A DNA stretch of 64,000 nucleotides, from positions 557,653 to 621,652 of the forward strand of contig CAJJDO010000017.1 of NCBI GenBank assembly GCA_905183005.1, in the 5' to 3' direction. A program made the position numbers and the translations under genes. Numbering within the stretch: the stretch's first letter is position 1; every line of letters starts with the position of its first letter. Below the pieces are notes generated by a model. The model was not told the origin of the DNA, did not search any database, and saw only the letters and a program-made list of their open reading frames with translations. The DNA comes from Paramecium pentaurelia (Eukaryota > Ciliophora > Oligohymenophorea > Peniculida > Parameciidae). Positions 23,988 through 35,394 of the stretch are shown here, in pieces.

Positions 23988-24552
23988 ATGAATGAGCACT
24001 AAAATGATTCATAATTAATTAAGGCTAAAGTAGTCGATATTAATAATCATGTAATAGGTAAGAAATAAAAATAATATTTATTTAGACTTCATTTGTATTG
24101 ATTACAAATTATTATCTAAAGTAATTCACTAAGCAACATTTTTATTCATTATTGAATAATAGTCATTGAGGGTTTTTTGTCACAAACGATCTTAATAAAA
24201 ATAATACTAACCTGGAGCTCTTAGCACTTGTTTTACTGGGATTGTTCTAGAATCTGAAGATTATCGTTAATGTGCTAAAAGAAAATTAACTTAAGAAACA
24301 GGATTAGAATTAGATTTGACATATTTAAACTCTTTCTATTATGAAAGTAAACAGAATAAAATTTGGGGATAAATATTCTATACATTTTATGATGGATAAA
24401 TTATCAATTTTATTTAAGACCCAAAAGAAGTTTAAGACATTGAATTGATGTCATATAGAGAGATTATTATAAGAGAATAGAATGGAGAGAAATTCATTCA
24501 AGAAAGTATGCAAGCACTTCATTTTTTAAATAAAAGAGTACTTCGTTAATGA
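23988..24552 (+). CDS. Nudix-fold protein with altered catalytic motif
   Basis: 178 residues; one 28-bp intron at 24058-24085. The core has the Nudix-box spacing G-x5-E-x7-R-x-x-x-x-E-x-G: GIVLESE, then RKLTQETGL. Canonical REUXEEXGU has Glu at positions 2 and 5 of this segment; here they are Lys and Gln, and only the last Glu remains. The preceding strands, FLFIIEQQSLRVFCHKR then PGALSTCF, fit a Nudix or IPP-isomerase-like fold. Nudix enzymes hydrolyse nucleoside-diphosphate derivatives with a metal held by those glutamates. Activity is therefore doubtful, or the substrate differs. Confidence 0.72.
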
Positions 24553-24883
24553 AATTAATATAGCAAATCAAGTATTGATTTGTTTATTTTGTCACATGTC
24601 TATTTATAGTAAAATATATTATATTATTTTGGATTTATAATGTTTAAATAACATTTTTGAGAATATTTTTAGAAATAATATTTTATAAATGATGAATTAT
24701 TTAGTATAATCATTGATTTATTTTATTTATCTTTTAATGACTAAGTTTAATAAAAATTGATATTAGTTTAATTAATTAGATTATATTGGTTGATAAGTTT
24801 GATGTAAATTTTTACTATAATTGATTTAAATGTTAGTTTTAATTATAATTATTAAAATACATATAATAATAGTAATTATATTG
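24553..24883. other. Intergenic, no gene seen
   Basis: AT-rich spacer upstream of the coiled-coil gene. Nothing recognisable. Confidence 0.5.
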
Positions 24884-25679
24884 ATGTTACATTGTTGTAG
24901 ATGCAATAAAAGTCGATCTCCAAAAGATAGGAATAAAAGTAATAGTAAATTAAAAGATCATTAAATTGAATAAAGAATTTAATAATCTAATCATTAATAA
25001 GCATACATTACAAAGATTAAAGAGAATGAATAAATGATTCTAAAAATGTACAAAGAATTGTAAGATGAAAATGATAGACTAAAAAGTCTTATAAATTCGT
25101 ATTGATTATTTGTATTATGGTGTAGATTAGAATAAGAGAAATTAGAATTACAAGAGAAATTCAATTAGTTATAGATTTAAAGCATACAATTTATACCTTA
25201 AAGTCATTCTAGATCAATATTAGAGGAGACTAATATGCATTTTAGTACAAAACAATAATCTTTTTAATTTAATGATCCTAGTATTATAAAATATTAATCG
25301 TTAAAAAAATTATACGAGGAATTAATTAAAGATAAGGATTGGGATGTTTAAAAAAAGAATTAATATTCATCATCAATATAGTTTCTGAATAATATTCTTT
25401 AATAAAAATAAGAAGACTTGGAATTAGCACAAAGTTAAATCATTAAATAGAATAAGATTATTGGAGAATATGAGTTAAAATATAATTAATTATTATGTAA
25501 TAAATATGATTAATAAATAAGAGGATTACTAATAATTATAATAGGAGTATTATTAAAGAAAGAGATCATTCTAAGAATATAAAACTATAACATTATCATA
25601 AGATAATCCATATAATGGAGTAATTTAAGAGGCAATTAAATTAAATCCTTAGAAAATTGTAATAAAAACTATAAATTGA
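24884..25679 (+). CDS. Coiled-coil protein with N-terminal CC motif
   Basis: 247 residues starting MLHCCRCNKSRSP, then a mostly helical Gln/Lys/Glu-rich chain with leucine heptads. Introns at 25099-25125 (27 bp; it carries an in-frame TGA) and 25497-25521 (25 bp) are needed to reach TGA at 25677-25679. The cysteine cluster at the N-terminus could be acylated or bind metal. It is followed 20 bp later by another coiled-coil gene on the same strand. No named family is recognised; a cytoskeletal role is a guess. Confidence 0.8.
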
Positions 25680-25699
25680 TATATATATTTATATTTATA

Positions 25700-26425
25700 A
25701 TGATTACTCATAGTGAAATTAAAGAATTTCTACCTTAAAGTGTTAGTAAATAGTATAAAACAGAACCAATAGATTAAAATATTAGTGATCTATCTTTTAG
25801 TTTTACACACAGTTTGAAAAGTAGTATTAAACCAAAATTGAATGATTCAATACAATTCGAAACCTAGATATCTTAAAGAATATAAGCAAAACCTCCTTTA
25901 ACATCTAAAAGTAATAAAAAGTTTTCAATTCCAATAATCAGAGATAAAACATACTTTAATTCTGAATTGATTAGTGATTAAATGTCTACTCCAAGATCAA
26001 AATTGTAAGATTGTAAATTTTAATTAATACATCTAAAGCTATAAAATTAACAAAACCAAAAGATAAATAAGTAAATAGTAGTTGATAAATTATCAAAACA
26101 ATTAAAGTAATCATCAACAATCAATATTTCAAAATCAAAAGAAATGATATAAATTGAATTATTATTGGCTGCATATAATTAATTACACTTAAGTCATTCA
26201 TAATTGAAATAATAGAATAAGAATTTAGAATAAGAAATATCTATATGGAAATCAAAATATTAAGATTTGGAAAAGAAAACAAAACAAAATATTCATTCTA
26301 AAAGTACATCATTATAAGTTTAATTCAATAAGCCAATTAATTAAAATATATAAGAGAGATTAAAAACATAACCTTATTCATCAAATACTTTTAAGTTCTC
26401 CTTAACAGACACTATTAAATATTGA
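25700..26425 (+). CDS. Coiled-coil protein
   Basis: Intronless frame of 241 residues from ATG at 25700 to TGA at 26423-26425. The N-terminal half is Ser/Lys/Pro rich and looks disordered. Residues about 120-200 form a coiled coil (KSKEMIQIELLLAAYNQLHL, then LKQQNKNLEQEISIWKSKYQ). It starts 20 bp after the previous gene, so the spacer can hold very little promoter. A (TA)n run follows the stop near 26438-26460. The family is not recognised. Confidence 0.82.
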
Positions 26426-26476
26426 TTTATTTTATTTATACTATATATATATATATATTTATATATTTTATATTAA

Positions 26477-27580
26477 TCAATATTTTCTTTATCCAAAATT
26501 ACTTTAATTAGAATATTCTCCATAATTATTTTTCATCTATCTCTATGATCCAAATTATTATTAATTTTATTGCATATAATTATTAGAATTATAAGATTAA
26601 TTCATTAATTATACTTATTATTAAATTTCAACTCCACTTTTCAATTAACTTTATGTAATCTTCTATTCAGATTATCTTATTGATGCTTTACTATTATTAG
26701 TTGTTATACTATTAGATTTCTAAGTAGTTATTTCTGGAGGTGCCAATTTATGAATATTTATATATTCAGGTAAATCATAATTAACTACTTTAAGAAACTC
26801 AGAAATAAATCCACCTAATTAAGAACTAAATATTTATAAATTAAATACGATTTCTCAGAATCAAAATTAATTTTTGTTTAATGATGAGTATAACATTCTG
26901 TAAATTCTTATGCTTATATAAAATATTGTTCATTTTCTTATTAAGCTTTAGATTTCATAAATGTTAATAATGGCTTCATAAAATTTTAATTCTTTAAGTT
27001 ATTTAATAATTCAACATGTGATATCCATCTATTTTGTATTGCTTATTAAAAGAATTTAGAATCACGTTTATAATTGTCAATATTTTTTTTATGTTTTCCT
27101 TAAACATCTATAAGTAATGAATTGAAATGTTAATCAATAATCTTAATAATTCTCTCCTTCTTTTCTTTTAATAGTTTTATACATTAAATATTTATTTACT
27201 CTGCCTTTAATAAAGAATTATTAATATTCTAATAGCAATATGCCAATTTATTAGCTTATAAATATTTCTTATAAAACCTTCATTATGCACTGTCTTTTAT
27301 ACTTTATTTAGGACATTTTATAGAGTATCTAATTTAGGTGAAGATTTGTATTCCTAATGTTCCTGTATATGTTAATCAATACATTAAGGACATAGTGGGA
27401 AAATACATTCTTCAAATTAACAAAAGTTTGAATAATCGTAACCTTAATGATTATGACATTTAATCTATTTACAATATTAATAACAAATACTCTATGAATG
27501 TTGTCACTATTAAATTCATTACAAGTATCAAGAATTTTAGGAACTTTTAAAATATTTGAATCAAAATTTGATTCAACCAT
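26477..27580 (-). CDS. Zinc-finger/coiled-coil protein
   Basis: About 339 residues starting MVESNFDSNILK. After a 26-bp intron (27465-27490) comes a Cys/His cluster, KCHNHQGYDYSNFC, then CIFPLCPQCIDQHIQEH, with the spacing of a B-box-like finger. A second intron is either 35 bp (27268-27302) or its 23-bp 3' part. A third lies at 26826-26848 (23 bp). The rest is helical and Lys/Gln rich, with a Gln/Asn-rich tail ending FGQRKY before TGA at 26479-26477. It resembles the finger plus coiled-coil half of the 15743 protein but lacks MORN repeats. Confidence 0.78.
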
Positions 27581-27693
27581 TTAATTCAATACCTCTTATT
27601 AATAAGCTATTTATCCTAAAGAAGTGACAGAAACTGGTTATCTCTTCTACATGATTATTATTAAATATTAAATATTATATTTAGTTATAAAAT

Positions 27694-28824
27694 TCATAAT
27701 TCTAATAGTTAATTGATTTACTCCTTATTACTTTCCATTTCTTCATCCTTAAGCCATTTAGTTCTTTATCCATTTTACCACATTCCTATTCTATATTAGT
27801 TTTCACTCTGATAATATATTCCAATACCACATTATTTTCCATTAATCCAAGTTCCTGCATATTTCCGACCATCTCCAAAATAGAATACACCTCTACCTTA
27901 TTTTTTATCTTATTAATAATTCTTTAATAATCAAACAAAATACTCCTTTATATTATTTTCCATCTGGCCATTTAAGAGTACCTTCTCCATGCATTTTATT
28001 ATCTAACCAATAACCAATATATTCTCTTCCATCTGGCCATTTATAAACACCAAATCCAGAAATTTCATTATCAATGAAATTACCTTTAATTTAATGATGA
28101 AAATTACCTTCATAATTAGCAGTATCAACAAATGTTAATTATCCTTTACCATTCTTTTTACCATACTTATATTGACCTTCATACTTTGCTCCATCAGGCC
28201 ATACTTCAATACCATAACCATGTTAATTATCATTCAACCATTCACCTTCATATCTTGCTCCATTAAAATGCACATATGTTCCTTTACCACAAGCTGCATC
28301 ATCAACCCATTCTCCATCATATATATCTCCATCAGCATGAATTAATTTTCCCTTAATATTAAAGAGTCGCTTACTTATCCATTTGATTTATCTTATTTCC
28401 ATTAACCTTCATATATTGATCCATCTGGCCATATTTATTTTCCATAACCATCTCTCATACCATTAAGCCATTGTCCTTCATATTTGGTTCCATTTGGCAT
28501 TAACATAATCTAATTAAATTGTAAATGTACTGGAAGTAATTTGCGTTCTTTATTTTAAATAGTTTCTATAACTTATTATGGTATTGGTTATTGAGTTGAA
28601 ATCAAATTTTTGGAGATATCTTAAATTGAAACTTTACTATGCATTGAATTTTTCATTATGCCTGAGTCTAAATCATCTTGAATAAGTGCATCTATTTTAT
28701 CTGATGTTTAATCTTTTTAATGTTTATGATGTTTAATGGAAACTTAAATGGATCTGGTAGATATTTTTTATGATGTTAATTCATCTTTTTAACAACATTA
28801 TGTAGCACATTTACATTAACCCAT
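27694..28824 (-). CDS. MORN-repeat protein with lipid-anchor N-terminus
   Basis: 361 residues. It begins MGQCKCATQCC: glycine 2 plus adjacent cysteines is the pattern for N-myristoylation and palmitoylation. A polar linker of about 110 residues follows, then some ten MORN repeats (GTKYEGQWLNGMRDGYGK type, most with WPDG). Introns of 23 bp (near 28346-28368) and 22 bp (near 27919-27940) are needed. The C-terminus is acidic and polar, ending INQLLEL. Likely peripheral membrane or cortical scaffold; MORN repeats are common in ciliate cortex and in PIP kinases, but no kinase domain is present. Confidence 0.9.
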
Positions 28825-28859
28825 TTAAATATTTATATATGTAATATTAATATGATAGC

Positions 28860-29147
28860 TCATCTATTTCTAGCATTGATAATTTTATTGCCCTTTCTTC
28901 TTATTTATTTCTTTCTAGCTCTTTTCTTTTTCTTGCTTAAACAATCTAAAACTGCAATGGATTATTCACAATAATGATTAATTGTTTGATCTCTTATAAT
29001 TGATGTAAAAATCTAACTCTGAGGAATCTAGTTTCTTTGAATTCGTAAAGCCTATAAATAGACTTATGGTGAATATAAATTTGAAGATGACATGAGTCTA
29101 GGATAAGGTATTGCAATTCTTCCAATTTATGAAAACACTCTTTACAT
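28860..29147 (-). CDS. Short basic protein, possibly mitochondrial
   Basis: Intronless 95-residue frame. The N-terminus MQRVFSQIGRIAIPYPRLMS has Arg but no acidic residues and looks like a mitochondrial presequence. The C-terminus is strongly basic (LSKKKKRARKKQIRRKGNK) and ends INARNR before TGA at 28862-28860. A presequence with a short basic tail is seen in small mitochondrial ribosomal proteins such as mS38, which would fit, but the match is by style only. It is divergent from the MAP kinase gene, with 47 bp between the two start codons. Confidence 0.7.
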
Positions 29148-29194
29148 ATTGAATAATAAATAAATAAATAAATAAATAATAAAATATTATAAGA
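29148..29194. promoter_or_regulatory. 47-bp bidirectional promoter region
   Basis: All of the DNA between the start codons of the minus-strand small gene (29147) and the plus-strand MAP kinase (29195). It consists mostly of TAAA repeats. Both transcripts must start in or beside this stretch. No TATA-type or other motif can be separated from the repeat. Confidence 0.6.
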
Positions 29195-30360
29195 ATGAAG
29201 AACAATCTCTTTGGAGGAATACCATTCAATTGTGGTGAAAGATATAGGTTGATCAAATTAGTTGGTACAGGTGCCTATGGTTCAGTAGTTCTGGGTTTTG
29301 ATCAATAAAACTAGAATATGAAAGTTTAATCATACTCCTATATGCATAGGTGGCTATTAAGAAACTAAATTAAATAGAAGATGTCATTGATGCAAAAAGA
29401 ATAATAAGAGAAATCAAAATATAAAGATCTATGAATCATTAAAATATACTCAAAATATATGACATTATTTATGACAAAAAGACTGATTAATTTGGAGATA
29501 TCTATATAGTAAGTCCTTACTTTCCAGTTGACCTAGATAAAATTATTAAAAGTAGTCAAGAATTGACAGTAACATAAGTTTAATTTATAATGTATCAACT
29601 ATGCAAAGGACTCTATTATTTGCATTCATCTGGTTCTATACATAGAGATATTAAACCAGGAAATATATTGGCAAATGAAAAATGTGAAGTTTGTTATTGT
29701 GATTTTGGTTTTGCTAGAAAATATGATGAACTTCATGATTAATTTGAAGAGAATATGACTGAATATGTAGTCACTCGATATTATAGAGCTCCTGAAATAA
29801 TGTTATCTAGTTAATAATATTCAAAACCAGTAGATATATGGTCTTTAGGATGTACATTTGCAGAACTTATGAGTCGTAAAACTCTATTTAATGCTCCAAA
29901 TTATATTCAAATGATTAAAATGTTCTTTAATATCTTAGGTAAACCATCAGATGAAGAACTAAATCAATTTGTTACTAATGAAAATGCTCATTCATTTCTA
30001 TAAACTTTACCACCTAAACCAAAACAACCAGCATCAAATAGTGTTCCATATCCTGATCATAAAGCTAGAGATTTACTTGATTAAATGCTTGAAATCAACC
30101 CTAAAAATAGAATTACAGCTTAAAAAGTATGCATTATCTTACATTAGTGTTTAGAGCACCCTTTTTTCGAATCAATTAGAAAATAAGCAGAAGAAATTAC
30201 ATTTGCTGGTAATTTAGAATGCGATTTTGAAAATGATGATTCTATTACTTTAAATAATTTGAAATAATTAATTTTGATTGAAATCAACTAAATTAAAGCA
30301 AAGAATAATGAAGTATAAATTGATATAGAAGAAGAAATGAAAAGACTTAACCTTTATTGA
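29195..30360 (+). CDS. MAP kinase (TEY type)
   Basis: 372 residues with a complete kinase domain: GTGAYGSV, VAIKKL, HRDIKPGNIL, DFGFAR and activation loop MTEYVVTRYYRAPE. The TEY dual-phosphorylation motif and RYYRAPE define the ERK group of MAP kinases. Introns: 29324-29349 (26 bp) and 30127-30147 (21 bp). The domain is followed by only about 60 acidic residues, so this is a short MAPK without the long tail of ERK5 or ERK7. Such kinases act downstream of MEK-type kinases in stress, mating or ciliary signalling; which applies here is unknown. Confidence 0.95.
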
Positions 30361-30658
30361 TTTATTTAATTATTAACAAATATTAAAATATTTCATTATT
30401 TATTTTTCTTTTGTTTCATCAAAATATCTTATTAATATATATATATATGATATATAAGTAATAATATTTAGATTCTATATATATATTATTTATTGTATAA
30501 TATGTTTTATATTATAAAAATAATTAAATGTAATTCTATCAGCTTATATAGATTCATAATTTATATCAAATCCTTGAAGAAATGTAATGTGATCTTTAAT
30601 TAATTAATTTACTAAAATTACTACTAAGAAATAATTATAAGATAAGAATATATAAATT

Positions 30659-31152
30659 ATGATTTCTTAACAATTAAAAGTGGATATCTATGATAATTCA
30701 ATTCCTAAATATAAAATATAATTGACTAATCGTCCTACTTATGAAAAATAATCAATAAATCTAAGAAAAAAAATGCATATTAGCATACAAAAGGATTCAA
30801 TTTAAATCTAACAGTTATAGAAATAACAAAATAATTTATGGAGATTAAGGGTTTAGAATACTTAAGAATATCATAATAATTAATCTAATTTAATATAAAG
30901 ATCAAATACAATAAAAATTGAGAATTCTAATTCATTTAACAGTAAAAAATGTGTCAATCTCATATATAATAGTCCTTTAAATGTAATTAAGTAAAGGGGG
31001 AAATCAAATAAAAATAATGTAAAATTTATATGAAATAATTAAAGGAATTTAGATAAATACATAGATCTTTAGATTGTAATAATATGATGGAAATTTTAAA
31101 TGAGAAAAATTAGATATACAAAAGAAGAACCCTAAGATTAAGTTTGGTTTGA
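30659..31152 (+). CDS. Hypothetical Gln/Asn-rich protein
   Basis: 155 residues starting MISQQLKVDIYDNSIPKYK, with one 26-bp intron at 31019-31044 that ends AAAG rather than TTAG. Polar and low in complexity, with basic patches; no domain visible. TGA at 31150-31152, 22 bp from the end of the convergent kinase gene. The function is unknown. Confidence 0.72.
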
Positions 31153-31174
31153 TTTATTCATATTTTAACTTTTA

Positions 31175-32863
31175 TCATATTATTTTCTTTGGTATAAGAA
31201 GATTGGTTGATGTAGCAATGTTATTCTTTGGAGATATCACTAGATTTGTAATTGTATTTCTTCCATAAAACCTTTATGTATTTATAACAGGAATTTGAGT
31301 TTTATCATATGTTTCAACTCTATTCCTCAAAGTTCCTGGTTCTAAAGCAGAATCATTATTCATTCTATTTAACCCCATAAAAAAAGATGTCTCTGATTTT
31401 CGAAAAGAATTTTATTTGATAAGTGGTTTTTATTTTTATTTAATAGGACTAAGGGATATTTATGTTGATTCTGTTAATGCAGGTAAAAGAAGTTTATTTG
31501 ATTATGATCCTCTTAGATTTTTTTTAGGAGACTCTGGATCTATTGGAATAATGAATTATTCATTATCAATGCTAAATTATTATTGTAATTTTATTTTTTT
31601 TAATTCTCTAATTGGTGATTCATTAGTTTAATTAAGAATAGCATTCAATTAATAATGTTTACCTTTATAAGGTATGTTATTAAGTGTTCGATATGATTTT
31701 AATATTTTACTAGGTCTTTGTATTGATAATTTATTAAAGAATTATTAATTTTTAGGACTATTTGTATCTTCACATTCTTAATCATAATTATCTTCATCAA
31801 ATTCAACAATTGATATTTTAAAATCTCCTAAATCTGTTTTAGATTGAATTGGAGATTATTTAATTGAATCTTATTGTACTTAATTTAAAAATAGAACAGC
31901 CTTAAAGAATTAAAAAAACTAATTTTTATGATAAAACTTTTACTTTTTTTTTTAATTCTTGACAAGTTCCAAATTCTTTAACACTCATAGGAATAGGATG
32001 ATTAAAATTTCTAGTTATCCATGGATGAACTAATGCTTAAGCAGCTGTATATCGAGAATCTTAATCATATTATAATAATCTTTATAGAAGATCTCTTGCC
32101 AATGGTGATGCATGTAAAGGTTGTTCATATTTAAGATCTGGAAAACTATTTATAAATTCCTTTTTGGTTGAAATTCTAGGATAAAATGGATGCTTTCCTT
32201 GATTTAATAACATAAATAAGACAACACCACATGACCACATATCAACTGCTTTATTGTATGATTTATTTAAAATTTATTCAGGTGCCATAAATATAAATGT
32301 ACCACATTATTACGAAACTGTTTAATAATAACGAATTTCTGGCATATACTAGTAACTTAAACCAAAGTCAGCAATCTTAACACTTGAAAGATCATCACTA
32401 TATTTTATTAAGATATTATCTAATTATATATACAAAAACGATACCTGGTTTAATATCTCTATGAATAATCTATTTAGAATGGAGATACTCTATTCCTCCA
32501 AATATTGATTTCATTATACAACTTATTGTTTCCTCATCTAAACTTTATTTCATGTAATCACTTAAAGAACCACCTCCAGCATATTCCATTACCAAATATT
32601 GATTATTTCCCTACTTTAAATACTATATTTAATCTTAACAATCTCAACCTTGTAAAATTTTATAATATTTTTATGTTTAAGACTTTCCATTATTGATGTT
32701 TCCTATAATTATGCCCCTTACATAGACTATTCATTTCACAATATTTTACTTTTATTGCTACTTCTTCTCCTTTATACAATCCCTTAAACACTTATCCAAA
32801 AGCTCCTTCACCGATTTTCTCAATTATTTTTAACTCCTTTTCCTTCAAAAAATCATGTTTCAT
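31175..32863 (-). CDS. Serine/threonine kinase with long polar tail
   Basis: 528 residues. N-terminal kinase domain: GEGAFGQV, VAIK, IHRDIKPDN, DFGLSY, CGTFIFMAPE and WSCGVVLFMLL. Four introns fit (23, 29, 25 and 25 bp); the two in the N-lobe were chosen to restore the lobe and are less certain. The C-terminal 240 residues are polar with repeated SP and SPK sites and end NLLIPKKII before TGA at 31177-31175. The catalytic core resembles the CAMK/ULK style of calcium- or stress-responsive ciliate kinases. No EF-hands follow, so it is not a CDPK. Confidence 0.88.
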
Positions 32864-33110
32864 ATTAATTATTATAAATTAAATATATAGCAACCATGAA
32901 TCTAAAAATTATTAAAGCATAATGTAAGTAAATAAATACTTATATAATCTCAATTTTTAATTGAAAATCAATCTATATTTGATATCATTTAAGTTTATAA
33001 TATATCTAAATAATTATGATCGTTCTGATAAATCTTTAAGGTAAAGAATTGAAATAAATTAACTATTAAAATCATAATCTGTATAAATATATTTTAACTA
33101 AAATTACGTA

Positions 33111-33644
33111 ATGAACAATATGTAATTTAGTTTAGACACCTCTTTCCAATCCTCCTAGTTTTGTGATATTGAAATTAATGATAAGACGTGCGACTTATTA
33201 TATTTTGAACCTATTCACATTGTCTCCTAACATAATAAATTTTACAACTTAAAAAAAGAAATAAAGCTCTCCCCATTCATCAACTATGATAATAACAATT
33301 CATCAATGTACTATTAAATACAAGTTTAAAAAATGAGAATTAAAAAGGCTATATAATCCAAGAGTTCTAAATACAAAAGATTACCTGATTAAGATTGTAA
33401 TTCGTATATCTAACCTTCATCAAAAACTATGAAAATTACATAAAGAAAATCTTCCTAACCACAAAGATTGCCAACTAAGTCCTTTTGTCATTTTATAAAT
33501 GATAAAGACTATCAACAAAAATTACAAACAAAAATAAAAATTCGATTACCTATTATTGAAAAACATTAAGTCGAAAGCCCATCTAAAAGCTCTTTAAATT
33601 GTTGGACCAGATATACCTCTTCCAGTTTATTTTAAGAAAATTGA
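33111..33644 (+). CDS. Hypothetical polar protein
   Basis: Intronless frame of 177 residues from MNNMQFSLDTSFQ to TGA at 33642-33644. Ser/Lys/Gln rich, with several basic stretches in the middle (KKAIQSKSSKYKR). No domain or signal peptide. Codon use, with many TAA and TAG glutamines, is like neighbouring genes, which supports a real gene. Function not predictable. Confidence 0.72.
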
Positions 33645-34156
33645 TGACTAAACTTTATGTATATAGAATAATCAAATTATATATTAATTGTTATAAAGAT
33701 TCATAATAATCTAATAACGTTCTTATAATTGATAAAAATAATTGTTGATTTAATAAAAGGGAATGAATAATATTATTATTTTATATAATTTTAAAGAATC
33801 TTATTTTGTATGACTTAGAACATTTTAAAAAGAAAGTTCTTTCAACACATAAATTTTTACTAGAATATTTATAAATATAGTAATTATTATCTTTTGAGAA
33901 TATATGTTGTATTAAATTAGATATTATTAATAATCTTGTTCATTTTGAAAGGATTTCTAATTAATCTCTTAGATCAAACAATATTTAATATTATTATACT
34001 CATAAATATTTAAATAGTAGATATCAATATAAAAATGCTATTCCACTAGAATTAAATCTTCGAGATCATATTGATTTTACAATTTGTATATTTTCTAATT
34101 AAAGTGTTGTTTATTTTTTTCTTTGAAAATACAAATAATCATTAAATAATAATTAA
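33645..34156. other. Intergenic, no gene seen
   Basis: AT-rich spacer; no supported coding frame on either strand. Confidence 0.5.
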
Positions 34157-35242
34157 ATGAATCGCATTCATCATTATTAAGGATTAGATAGTCGGTAAAA
34201 ATCTGGATAAGAAGCAACTGAGCCAGCATCCACAAATAATAGATTTACAAGAAGTTTAGGAAAGAGCAGATCATCCTTTAATAACAGCGTTTCTCAATCT
34301 ATTACAAGCTCGATATAGAAAGGAAAATCTTATTACTTGAATCATTTAGAAGCATACTACAACATGCATTTAATTGAAATATTAGCAGGTTTGTTTTTAG
34401 TTAATTAAGGGTTTGTCTCCATTAGATGAGAAGATAGAATTGCTTAAGAAATTTAAGGAATTGTTCTTATAGATGATCGATTAATTATAAGACCTACTAT
34501 TCCTAATAAAATAAGTCGATTTTGAAGCTCCCAATTTTGAAGAACTATATTAGACTGATGCTGAATATTTCAGTGAGACTGTTTATAGAGACATAAAGGT
34601 ATCACATAACCATATTTAATAGCATCTAGAATAACAACATTATGATTTAATTTACTCATCTAGTTTAAGATTTTTATCAAATGTTTTAGAATGTATATCA
34701 TATAATTTCGAAATTGATATTTATGAATTTGATATTCGGAATTGGGCATAGTAAGGATTGGATCATATTCTGAAATTCAGTGGATTAAGAAGATCGTTTC
34801 GTTAACCTATTAGTTGCTGTTAAAGATATTGCAAATGCATATCAAATTTGTTTAAAAATAATAGACAAAGAAGATGAATAATTCAGCAATTAATAAAAAC
34901 AATCAATTATTTGTTACTGAATATGATTAAATTTATGTAACTAACTATTCATCATTATTCCATTACATCTTTAAATAAAAATAGCAGGTGATCAACTTAT
35001 TTCGATTGGGCAATAAGTTAATAATGAACCTTATTATAAAGCTGATTCAACAAATTCATTTGTTACATCATATATTAGAATATTGTAATATCTGGTTTTT
35101 CTTTGACTTAAATAATTTTATGATTGACTTCTATATATTTAACATACATAGAATAAATGATCGACAACACAATTTTATATTATTAACTTTTAGAATGTTT
35201 ATGTCTAATGCAACTTAATAATCTCCTAACCAAATTGAATGA
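34157..35242 (+). CDS. Unknown gene, splice structure unresolved or decayed
   Basis: It begins clearly: MNRIHHYQGLDSRQKSGQEA, then SLGKSRSSFNNSVSQSITSS. Helical coding stretches follow (KIELLKKFKELFLQMIDQL, then FEAPNFEELYQTDAEYF, then DRFVNLLVAVKDIANAYQIC, then VNNEPYYKADSTNSFV) in different frames. Introns of usual size do not join all of them. Candidates of 37 bp (34399-34435) and 34 bp near 34770 help, but TGAs remain. The frame finally closes at 35104-35106 or 35240-35242. Either unusual introns are present or the 3' half is degenerating. No family is recognised. Confidence 0.45.
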
Positions 35243-35394
35243 TTGTTGATTTTAATGATTTCTGATTAAGATTGATATGGCTCTAAAAGTCCAAAACTTT
35301 CAAATATTAATTCTATTTATTAATACAAAATGATTATATATATTTTTAAGCTTTTTTAATAGAAATTAATAATAATTCATTAATATTTATTCAA

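Noticed and set aside
27329..27463. Extended minus-strand frame beyond the first exon of the zinc-finger gene
   Set aside because: Only the first 30 codons are used; a 26-bp intron then shifts to the frame with the Cys/His cluster.
31416..31850. Plus-strand hydrophobic frame starting at 31416
   Set aside because: The opposite strand encodes the polar tail of the kinase gene, continuous with its catalytic domain through a 25-bp intron.
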